A DNA stretch of 12,267 bases, from assembly GCA_023451115.1 (NCBI GenBank), contig JAEXFV010000156.1:1-12267 (forward strand). Direction: 5' to 3'. Source of the stretch: Bacillota bacterium. Its GTDB lineage: Bacteria > Bacillota > Clostridia > Christensenellales > CAG-138. The position numbers and the translations under genes were made by a program. Under the pieces are notes generated by a model. It made no database searches and was not told the origin of the DNA. It saw nothing but the letters and a program-made list of their open reading frames with translations. Positions 6,391-12,267 of this stretch are shown piece by piece; position 1 is the first letter of the stretch; the number at the start of each line of letters is the position of its first letter.

Positions 6391-7845
6391 ATGGCATTGT
6401 TGTTCGATACCCATGTGCAAAAAATGAAGTATAACGTGCTGCGGGAAGTGGCCAAGCTTGCCTATAACGATGAGCTGACGAGCGCCAAGCTGATGCAGGT
6501 GGCCACCACTATCATACCTGACGGCAAGCCCATGTTCCGTTGCTGCATTTATAAGGAGCGGGCAATCATTAATGAACGTGTCGGCATGGCTTTGGGCGGT
6601 GAAGAGGATGGAACGGTGGTGGGCGTATTGCCCATTGCCTGCGATGAATGCCCGGTGGATGGCATTCAGGTTTCTGCAGCATGCCGCGGCTGCCTGGCCC
6701 ACCGTTGCCAGGATAGTTGCCCCAAAGGCGCTATTTCTATTGTAAACCATCATGCCTGTATCGATAAAAGCAAGTGCGTGGAATGCGGGCGCTGCATGGC
6801 AGTTTGCCCTTATTCAGCAATTGTAAAACATACCCGCCCCTGCGTAAATGCCTGCAAGCCTCAGGCAATTTACATTGATCCTGACACCCAAAAGGCAGTG
6901 ATCGATAAAAGCAAATGCATTTCCTGCGGCGCATGTGTTTACCAGTGCCCATTTGGGGCAATTACGGACAAGTCCAGCATCACCCAGGTGATTGCGCTCA
7001 TTCGCAATTCCCATGAAAACAAGGATTATCACGTATATGCTGTGGTAGCGCCCTCTATAGCCAGCCAATATCAAACGGCTGCGCCGGAGCAGGTCGTAGC
7101 TGCTATTCAGGCATTGGGCTTTCACGCTGTGGTGGAGGCGGCCTGGGGTGCTGATATGGTAGCCTGGATGGAGGCGCAGGAACTGGTGGAGAAAGGCTTT
7201 CTTACCTCTTCCTGCTGCCCGGCGTTCGTCAATTATATTGAAAAGAACTTTCCGGCGCTAGCGCCTCATATTTCCCATAATCTTTCCCCTATGGCGCAAA
7301 TCGCCAAATGGCTCCATGAAACGGACCCCAGCTGCCATGTGGTGTTCATCGGCCCCTGCATTGCCAAGAAGGCGGAGACGAAGTACACCAAAACAAAAGA
7401 ATTTGTGGATTACACCATTACGTTTGAAGAGATGCAGGCCATGTTTTCCGCCCGGGGGATTGATGTAACGCAAATGGGAAAAGCGGAACTGGACAATGCC
7501 TCGTTCTTTGGCCGCATTTTTGCCCGCAGCGGCGGCCTGGCAAGGGCTGTTGAACAGGCGCTCAAAGAGCAGGGGGTAACGCCGGAGCAGTTTGAGCTGA
7601 AGGCCGTTTCCTGCAACGGCATTGCGGAATGCCGCACAGCGCTTTTGAAAGCGCAAAAAGGCGTGCTGGCAGAGAATTTTGTGGAAGGCATGGCTTGCGA
7701 AAACGGCTGCATCGGCGGCCCGGCATGCCTGAGCCATAGCTCTAAAAATGCGGCGCAGGTGGATGCCTATGGGCGCTCATCCATGGAACAAACCATCTGT
7801 GATGCAATCCGTGTGCTACAACTGAACAAAAGCGCAACAAATTAG
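6391..7845 (+). CDS. Group B-type monomeric [FeFe] hydrogenase, 484 aa
   Basis: Catalyses reversible H2 formation from protons and low-potential electrons, probably from ferredoxin, in the cytoplasm. The start is the ATG at 6391 with AAGGAG 7 nt upstream. The N-terminal third carries Cys-rich [4Fe-4S] sites: C98/C101/C106/C110, C129/C132/C135/C139, C151/C155 and C176/C179/C182/C186, plus CC at 51-52 and CDEC at 84-87. The H-cluster motifs are complete: L1 TSSCCPAF (272-279), L2 GPCIAKK (321-327) and L3 EGMACENGCIGG (432-443). GPC in L2 and EGMAC in L3 fit group B rather than the MPC type of group A. It lacks the N-terminal [2Fe-2S] domain and the flavin/NADH modules of bifurcating enzymes. 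First gene of the operon, 11 nt before the small ferredoxin. Catalysis requires maturases not present in the window. Confidence 0.95.
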   Translation: MALLFDTHVQKMKYNVLREVAKLAYNDELTSAKLMQVATTIIPDGKPMFRCCIYKERAIINERVGMALGGEEDGTVVGVLPIACDECPVDGIQVSAACRGCLAHRCQDSCPKGAISIVNHHACIDKSKCVECGRCMAVCPYSAIVKHTRPCVNACKPQAIYIDPDTQKAVIDKSKCISCGACVYQCPFGAITDKSSITQVIALIRNSHENKDYHVYAVVAPSIASQYQTAAPEQVVAAIQALGFHAVVEAAWGADMVAWMEAQELVEKGFLTSSCCPAFVNYIEKNFPALAPHISHNLSPMAQIAKWLHETDPSCHVVFIGPCIAKKAETKYTKTKEFVDYTITFEEMQAMFSARGIDVTQMGKAELDNASFFGRIFARSGGLARAVEQALKEQGVTPEQFELKAVSCNGIAECRTALLKAQKGVLAENFVEGMACENGCIGGPACLSHSSKNAAQVDAYGRSSMEQTICDAIRVLQLNKSATN

Positions 7846-7856
7846 GAGGTTTTCCC

Positions 7857-8105
7857 ATGACCACGATTTCCGTATGCATTGGCAGCGCATGCCACAAACG
7901 GGGTTCTTATGCCATTCTTCAGCGGCTCAAAGAGTTGGCCGCCCAAGAGAATGTGACCGAGAAGGTCAGCATTTTGCCCGTGTTTTGCCTGGGAGAATGT
8001 AAAAACGGCGTTTCTGTAAAGGTGGATGAGAAGCTATTTTTAGGCGTTACGGTGGAAACGGCGGAAACCCTGTTTCGAACCAGCATCCTACCTAAGATCG
8101 GTTAA
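7857..8105 (+). CDS. Thioredoxin-like [2Fe-2S] ferredoxin, 82 aa
   Basis: A stand-alone version of the [2Fe-2S] domain found at the C-terminus of NuoE/HydC-type subunits. The four ligands are visible: C7 and C12 in CIGSAC, and C44 and C48 in CLGEC. The helical half of full NuoE is absent, so it is a small electron carrier rather than a truncated NuoE; start and stop are both clean. TAGGAGG precedes the ATG by 8 nt. It lies between the two hydrogenases (11 nt and 15 nt gaps), which suggests that it passes electrons to or from one of them or links the catalytic enzyme with the sensor. Which partner it serves cannot be read from the sequence. Confidence 0.93.
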   Translation: MTTISVCIGSACHKRGSYAILQRLKELAAQENVTEKVSILPVFCLGECKNGVSVKVDEKLFLGVTVETAETLFRTSILPKIG

Positions 8106-8120
8106 AGGGGACGGGAGCAT

Positions 8121-9812
8121 ATGGGCATCCTTCAATTTGAAAGCATTAACTGTAAGGACTGCTGCAAGTGTATCGGCGTATGTCCCGTAAAGGCCATTGA
8201 GGTAAAAAATCACCGGGCCATGGTGGTGGAACGGGATTGCATCCTCTGCGGCAATTGCACGGTGGTATGTCCTCAAAATACCAAACACGATGTAAACGAT
8301 GTTGCAGGCATCCGCACCCTGATTCATCAGGGGCGTAAGGTGGTTGCAAGCGTGGCCCCGTCATATGCTGCCTATTTTGGCAGCTGCGGGCTTGCCGCTT
8401 TCCGGGCTGCGCTTCAATCGCTGGGGTTTGCGGACGTGCGGGAAACCGCGGAAGGGGCATATCTGGTAAAAACCGAATATGAGCGCCTGCTGCGGGAAAA
8501 ACGCATGACCACAATGATTTCTTCCTGCTGCGCTACAGTAAACGACTATGTGCGCAAACACTGCCCGGAGGCCATACCATACCTTGCCCCGGTGCTTACG
8601 CCCATGCAGTCCCATGCCCGGCTCATCCGCCAGGAAGATCCGGAGGCAGTGCCGGTATTTATCGGGCCTTGCATCTCCAAAAAGGCGGAATGCCAGGAGG
8701 AAGCTTCACAATTGGCCTATGCAATCACCTTTGGGGATCTGGAGCAGTGGATGCGGGAAGCAAATGTAAGCCTTGCAGCGACGCCCCAGCAGGAGCATCG
8801 CCTTTCCCGTTTCTTCCCCGTTGCAGGCGGGATTTTAAAAACCATGGAAAAGTCCCAAGAGTATACTTACCTTTCGGTGGACGGGCCGGAAAACTGTATG
8901 CGCGCCCTGCAGGATGTAGTTGCCGGAAAATTGCAGAATTGCTTTATTGAAATGAATTTTTGCACGGGCTCCTGCGTAGGTGGCCCGGCATTCCGCAAAC
9001 GGGAGCTTTCCCTGGCCGTGTCTACGTTGCGGGTAGCGCAGGATGCAGCTGGCTGCCATGCGGCCCCCAACGCCCCGGATTATGCTTTTGATAAGCCGGG
9101 GGACCTTGGCACAGCTTTTCGGGATCAACAGGTCTGTTATGCCATGCCTACGGAAAAGCAGATTGCAGCGGTGTTCAAAAAAATGGGCAAGGAAAGCCCG
9201 GCGGATGAGCTGAACTGCGGCATGTGCGGCTACCCTTCCTGCCGGGATAAGGCCATTGCGGTGCTGATGGGCCGGGCGGAGATCACCATGTGCATGCCAT
9301 ATATGAAAAAGCGTGCCGAGTCCTTCTCGGATAAAATCCTCAGCATTACGCCGGATGCTATTTTAGCCGTGGATCTGGATTTAAAGGTGCAGCAAATCAA
9401 CCATGCAGCCTGCCAGATCTTCGGTGTGGAACCTGGAGATATTCTGGGCCAGCCTGTGAGCCGGCTCATCGATGAGTTTGATTTTGTGGAGATGATCGCA
9501 AACGGGGATGCGCAAAAGGAAAAGTTTACGTTCCTGGCAGAATACAACCTTTATCTGAAACAGGCCTTTTTTTACGATGCGCCCAGCGGAATTGTGATTT
9601 GCATCATGAAGAACATAACGAAAGAAAAGCAAAAGCAAAACCAGCTTATGCGCCACAAAACACAGGTTGCCAGCATGGCGGACGACATTGTGGAAAAACA
9701 GCTTCGCATTGTCCATGAAATTGCGTCCCTGCTGGGGGAATCCGCGGCGGAAACCAAGGTGGCTGTTTCCGAATTGAAGGAAGCGGTTATGATGGAAAAC
9801 GAGGAGCAATAG
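8121..9812 (+). CDS. hydS: Group C-type sensory [FeFe] hydrogenase with PAS domain (HydS), 563 aa
   Basis: Putative H2/redox sensor. In order: two [4Fe-4S] ferredoxin sites (C11/C14/C17/C21 and C40/C43/C46/C50); an H-cluster domain with L1 SSCCATVN (134-141), L2 GPCISKK (182-188) and L3 NFCTGSCVGG (279-288); an extra [4Fe-4S] domain with C366, C369, C374 and C391; a PAS domain (about 405-500); and a helical tail (500-560) that includes EIASLLGESAAETK. The PAS domain and the absence of redox partner modules mark it as the sensory class. There is no kinase, phosphatase or DNA-binding domain in the protein, so the output must go through a partner; the phosphatase gene starts 4 nt after its stop. 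One oddity is that the Pro normally following the L1 cysteines is Ala138. It has no TM segment and is presumably cytoplasmic. Confidence 0.93.
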   Translation: MGILQFESINCKDCCKCIGVCPVKAIEVKNHRAMVVERDCILCGNCTVVCPQNTKHDVNDVAGIRTLIHQGRKVVASVAPSYAAYFGSCGLAAFRAALQSLGFADVRETAEGAYLVKTEYERLLREKRMTTMISSCCATVNDYVRKHCPEAIPYLAPVLTPMQSHARLIRQEDPEAVPVFIGPCISKKAECQEEASQLAYAITFGDLEQWMREANVSLAATPQQEHRLSRFFPVAGGILKTMEKSQEYTYLSVDGPENCMRALQDVVAGKLQNCFIEMNFCTGSCVGGPAFRKRELSLAVSTLRVAQDAAGCHAAPNAPDYAFDKPGDLGTAFRDQQVCYAMPTEKQIAAVFKKMGKESPADELNCGMCGYPSCRDKAIAVLMGRAEITMCMPYMKKRAESFSDKILSITPDAILAVDLDLKVQQINHAACQIFGVEPGDILGQPVSRLIDEFDFVEMIANGDAQKEKFTFLAEYNLYLKQAFFYDAPSGIVICIMKNITKEKQKQNQLMRHKTQVASMADDIVEKQLRIVHEIASLLGESAAETKVAVSELKEAVMMENEEQ

Positions 9813-9816
9813 TACC

Positions 9817-10977
9817 ATGGAGAACCTCTTTATCGAATGCGGGCATGCCAGCGTCAATAAACAGGGGGAAACCCTCTGCGGGGATTCCTATTGCATCAAA
9901 AAGGCGGGGGATAAGCTTACCATTGTCCTTTCCGATGGACTCGGCAGCGGCGTAAAAGCCAATATTTTGTCTACCCTCACAGCCACAATTCTGTCCACGC
10001 TAATGTCCCGCAAGCTTCCGGTGGAAGAATGCATTGAGACTATGGCTTCCACCCTGCCTATGTGCCGGGAGCGCAAGCTGGCATATTCCACTTTTACCAT
10101 GGCCCAGATCGAAGGCTCGCAGGCGCGCCTGGTACAATATGATAACCCCCATGCCATTTTGCTCAGAAATGGGAAAAATGTGGAGTATTCCACCAATGTG
10201 CATTTTATTGGGGAAAAAGAGATTCACGAAAGTAGCTTTTGCCTACAGGAAAACGACATTCTGGTGCTCATGACGGATGGCGTAACCAATGCAGGTATTG
10301 GCAAGGTAATGCCAAATGGCTGGCCCCGGGCGGATATCATCGCCTGCCTGGAGCGCTGGTATACGCCGGACAGTTCGCCCCAGCATCTGGCGGCGATGTT
10401 GGTAGACGCCTGCCTATCCCTCTGCCTGGACGCTCCAGATGATGACATCACCGCCCTGGTGTGCCAGGTGCGGCAGCGGCAGGCTGTAAACGTTATGATT
10501 GGCCCGCCGGCCGATCCTGCCGATGATGAAAGGGTGCTCAGACTGTTCTTTGCCAAAGAGGGGAGGCATATTGTCTGCGGCGGCACCACGGCGCACACGG
10601 TAAGCCGGTTTTTACGCAAGCCCATCTGCCCGGTAGCGGGCAGCGGCAGCGATACCGTACCGGCCATTGCTGCCATTGAAGGGGTGGACTTGGTGACAGA
10701 AGGCGTAATCACCCTCCAGCAAGTGGCGGAGCTGGCGGAGAAATATGTTTCAGACAACCGGGTTTCCCTGGATATCAGCAAAAAAAACGACGGCGTGTCC
10801 CGGCTGGCATCCTTTTTGTTTGAGCAAGCCACGGACATTACCATTTTTCACGGCCAGGCCGCCAATGAAGCCCATGACCAGCTTGATATCGGCTTTGACT
10901 CGAAGGCGGCGCTGATTAAGCGGCTGGTCAACAGCCTGACGCAGATGGGGAAAAACGTAAAAGTCAGCCGTTGTTAG
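9817..10977 (+). CDS. SpoIIE-family PP2C-type serine/threonine phosphatase with a C-terminal extension, 386 aa
   Basis: A metal-dependent protein phosphatase. The N-terminal domain (about 1-218) has the PP2C metal-binding acids: D23 (GDSY), D40-G41 (SDGLGSG), D154-G155 (TDG) and D208-D210 (DDDIT). Residues about 220-386 form a second domain with the segments HIVCGGTTAHTVSRFL (251-266) and GVDLVTEGVITL (289-300). I recognise these as a pattern seen in phosphatases beside hydrogenases but know no function for it. The ATG follows GAGGAG located at the end of hydS, 4 nt from its stop, so translation is coupled. It probably responds to HydS. Its substrate is unknown: there is no anti-sigma antagonist or Ser/Thr kinase in the window. 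No clear terminator follows, so readthrough into the next genes is possible. Confidence 0.92.
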   Translation: MENLFIECGHASVNKQGETLCGDSYCIKKAGDKLTIVLSDGLGSGVKANILSTLTATILSTLMSRKLPVEECIETMASTLPMCRERKLAYSTFTMAQIEGSQARLVQYDNPHAILLRNGKNVEYSTNVHFIGEKEIHESSFCLQENDILVLMTDGVTNAGIGKVMPNGWPRADIIACLERWYTPDSSPQHLAAMLVDACLSLCLDAPDDDITALVCQVRQRQAVNVMIGPPADPADDERVLRLFFAKEGRHIVCGGTTAHTVSRFLRKPICPVAGSGSDTVPAIAAIEGVDLVTEGVITLQQVAELAEKYVSDNRVSLDISKKNDGVSRLASFLFEQATDITIFHGQAANEAHDQLDIGFDSKAALIKRLVNSLTQMGKNVKVSRC

Positions 10978-11001
10978 AAACCGGTGTTTTTACAGGCATG
11001 G

Positions 11002-11030
11002 TTGACTTCCCAAATTACAATAGATAAAGT
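11002..11030 (+). promoter_or_regulatory. Candidate promoter of the flavoprotein-DUF1893 pair
   Basis: TTGACT (11002-11007; 5 of 6) and TAAAGT (11025-11030; 4 of 6) are 17 bp apart in the 140-bp gap after the phosphatase gene. Transcription would start near 11037, with a leader of about 80 nt before the GTG at 11118. Nothing else was recognised in this gap. Confidence 0.5.
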
Positions 11031-11117
11031 GAATAATAAGCCGAAGAAAAAATCGCTTTGCAGATATACAAAGCGGATGCATATGGTACGGCAACAGAAT
11101 ACGAGGAGGAACCGAGT

Positions 11118-11654
11118 GTGAAAAAGCAGATACTGGTGATTTCAGCCAGCCCGCGTAAGGGCGGCAATTCCGACACGTTGTGCGATGAGTTTATCAAGGG
11201 TGTGCAGGATGCCGGCAACCAGGCGGAAAAAATTTTTTTGCGGGATAAGAAGATTGGCTATTGCATGGCCTGTGATGGATGTAAGCGCAATCCCGGTGTT
11301 TGCGTGCAAAAAGACGATATGGCGGATATCCTGAACAAGATGATAGCAGCCGATGCCATTGTGTTGGCTACGCCGGTGTATTTTTACACGATGGACGCGC
11401 AGCTGAAAACGCTGATCGACCGCTGCGTAGCCCGCTATAAGGAAATGGAAAACAAAGATATTTATTTTATCGCCACAGCCGCGGCAGGAAAAGAAGCCAT
11501 GGAGCGCACCATGGAAAGCCTGCGCGGATTTACGGCATGCCTCAAAGGCGCGGTAGAAAAGGGAGCCATTTATGGAGCCGAAGTTTGGGAAAAGGGCGCC
11601 GTTCTTTCCAGCCCTGCCATGCAACAGGCTTATGATATGGGCAGGAGCGCATAA
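11118..11654 (+). CDS. Iron-sulfur flavoprotein / FMN-reductase-fold protein, 178 aa
   Basis: A flavodoxin-fold redox protein of the NADPH-dependent FMN reductase family. The start is the GTG at 11118, preceded by GAGGAGG about 8 nt upstream; it opens directly with the first strand, ILVISASPRKGGNS (5-18), whose SPRKGGNS loop binds the FMN phosphate. A compact Cys motif C49/C52/C55/C62 (CxxCxxCx6C) matches the [4Fe-4S] site of archaeal and clostridial iron-sulfur flavoproteins. The second flavin loop is ATPVYFYTMDAQLK (84-97). Members transfer electrons from ferredoxin to flavin and on to acceptors such as O2 or H2O2 in some anaerobes. That role here is an inference. It lies 3 nt before the DUF1893 gene and behind its own promoter. 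Confidence 0.92.
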   Translation: MKKQILVISASPRKGGNSDTLCDEFIKGVQDAGNQAEKIFLRDKKIGYCMACDGCKRNPGVCVQKDDMADILNKMIAADAIVLATPVYFYTMDAQLKTLIDRCVARYKEMENKDIYFIATAAAGKEAMERTMESLRGFTACLKGAVEKGAIYGAEVWEKGAVLSSPAMQQAYDMGRSA

Positions 11655-11657
11655 TCC

Positions 11658-12086
11658 ATGAAGGATATTGAACGGGCAAAGGGGTTGTTTGCTTCCGGCG
11701 CATACACCTGCGTGCTGGCAAAAGGGGAGGAAACCCTTGTAAGCGGCCGTGGAGGGATTGCCCCCATGATGGGCTGGCTGCAGGAGGGCAGGCAAATCGA
11801 GGGATTTTCCTGCGCGGACAAAATTGTGGGAAAAGCGGCGGCTCTTTTATTTGTATTGGGAGGGATACGGGAAGTCTATGCAACGGTGATGAGTGAATCA
11901 GCCGCTGAGGTGCTTTCCCATCATCAAATTGCCTTTTCCTATCATGGGTTGACGAAGACGATTGTCAATCGTACCGGAACTGGCCAATGCCCCATGGAAG
12001 AAACTGTGGCAGGCATTGATAACCCCCAACAGGCTTATCTTGCCTTGCAAAACAAATTGCGTGCTTTGCAGGCGGCAAAACCGTAA
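11658..12086 (+). CDS. DUF1893 domain protein, 142 aa
   Basis: The whole length matches the DUF1893 family (function unknown). Recognisable marks are an N-terminal Ala/Leu helix followed by CVLAKGEETLVSGRGGIAPM (18-37), ADKIVGKAAALLFVLGG (53-69), a YATVMSESA segment (74-82) and a Cys-Pro-Met-Glu motif near the end (CPMEE, about 110-114). The family is related in sequence pattern to the cytidine-deaminase-like fold, but I see no clear deaminase zinc site, so no reaction is claimed. AGGAG lies 10 nt before the ATG. It is in the same operon as the iron-sulfur flavoprotein (3-nt gap). A strong terminator ends the unit. Confidence 0.9.
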   Translation: MKDIERAKGLFASGAYTCVLAKGEETLVSGRGGIAPMMGWLQEGRQIEGFSCADKIVGKAAALLFVLGGIREVYATVMSESAAEVLSHHQIAFSYHGLTKTIVNRTGTGQCPMEETVAGIDNPQQAYLALQNKLRALQAAKP

Positions 12087-12091
12087 TGCTG

Positions 12092-12121
12092 AAAAAAGAG
12101 CCGTAATTACGGCTCTTTTTT
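12092..12121. terminator. Bidirectional rho-independent terminator between convergent genes
   Basis: A 30-bp perfect palindrome: A-run, GAGCCGTAATTACGGCTC core, T-run. It works on both strands, ending the flavoprotein-DUF1893 unit from the left and the peptidase gene from the right. Confidence 0.95.
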
Positions 12122-12166
12122 CATTACATCACAACAGATTGGGGAGCTGGACTGGATATCAGCCGG

Positions 12167-12267
12167 CTAATTCTGCATCATCTTTAATACGAAGCTGGCG
12201 GTACGCTCTAGGTCTGCAATGGCAATATGCTCGTTTACGCCATGCGCCTTATCCATGCCGGTTCCTA
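12167..12267 (-). CDS. C-terminus of a peptidase, M20-like (5' part beyond window)
   Basis: Only the last 33 codons are present, ending at TAG (12167-12169). The readable end, with MDKAHGVNEHIAIADL followed by a helix and FVLKMMQN, resembles the C-terminal part of M20 metallopeptidases, in which a His-x-x-x-Glu segment lies near the active site and a helix closes the chain. The family assignment from such a short piece is tentative. It converges on the terminator at 12092-12121. Confidence 0.6.
   Translation of the reverse strand, partial: GTGMDKAHGVNEHIAIADLERTASFVLKMMQN

Noticed and set aside
7857..8105. Truncated NuoE/HydC pseudogene
   Set aside because: Start, ribosome site, all four cluster cysteines and stop are intact, so it is a complete small ferredoxin.
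6391..9812. Electron-bifurcating hydrogenase operon
   Set aside because: No NuoF-like flavin/NADH subunit is present, and the H-cluster motifs are of the group B and C types.
10224..10844. Long minus-strand frame inside the phosphatase gene
   Set aside because: It is antisense to clear PP2C motifs and has no ribosome site or recognisable domain.
10978..11117. Riboswitch or small RNA in the gap before the flavoprotein
   Set aside because: No stable helix or known aptamer pattern was found beyond the promoter elements.

Overview
The window looks like chromosomal DNA of an obligately anaerobic, fermentative Clostridia-type Firmicute, perhaps a gut lineage near the Christensenellales or Oscillospirales (inference). 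The signs are oxygen-sensitive [FeFe] hydrogenases, strong AGGAGG-type ribosome sites, a zinc-ribbon/low-complexity/TM surface protein, a 7TM-type histidine-kinase sensor, a SpoIIE-type phosphatase and a DUF1893 protein. No phage, transposon, tRNA, rRNA or CRISPR was seen.

Layout. The left half (1-6117) is on the minus strand. It holds a 3'-truncated zinc-ribbon membrane protein with a 27-bp tandem repeat (<1-919), a small receiver-like protein that lacks the phosphorylation residues (1069-1446), a terminator (1603-1631), and a tightly overlapping three-gene signalling operon read 6117 to 1654: a lipoprotein-type 7TM sensor with a degenerate kinase end, a histidine kinase with intact H/N/G boxes, and a NarL/LuxR response regulator. 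A 273-bp divergent intergenic region (6118-6390) carries promoters in both directions, an inverted repeat and a repeated 8-mer. The right half (6391-12086) is on the plus strand: group B-type [FeFe] hydrogenase, thioredoxin-like [2Fe-2S] ferredoxin, group C-type (HydS) PAS-containing [FeFe] hydrogenase and SpoIIE/PP2C phosphatase form one operon (6391-10977). A second promoter then precedes an iron-sulfur flavoprotein and a DUF1893 protein (11118-12086), followed by a bidirectional terminator. The C-terminus of a convergent M20-like peptidase enters from the right edge (12167->12267).

How the genes may work together. HydS-type hydrogenases are regarded as H2 or redox sensors. Here HydS is followed after 4 nt by a PP2C phosphatase and preceded by a catalytic hydrogenase and a small ferredoxin, so the operon encodes H2 metabolism, H2 sensing and a phosphatase output. 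The divergent operon adds an envelope sensor, a kinase and a DNA-binding regulator with a promoter about 150 bp from the hydrogenase promoter. A plausible but unproven model is that the regulator controls the shared intergenic region, combining an extracellular cue with the H2 signal. No hydrogenase maturases (HydE/F/G) are in the window, so they must be elsewhere. No gene-free stretch exceeds 300 bp.
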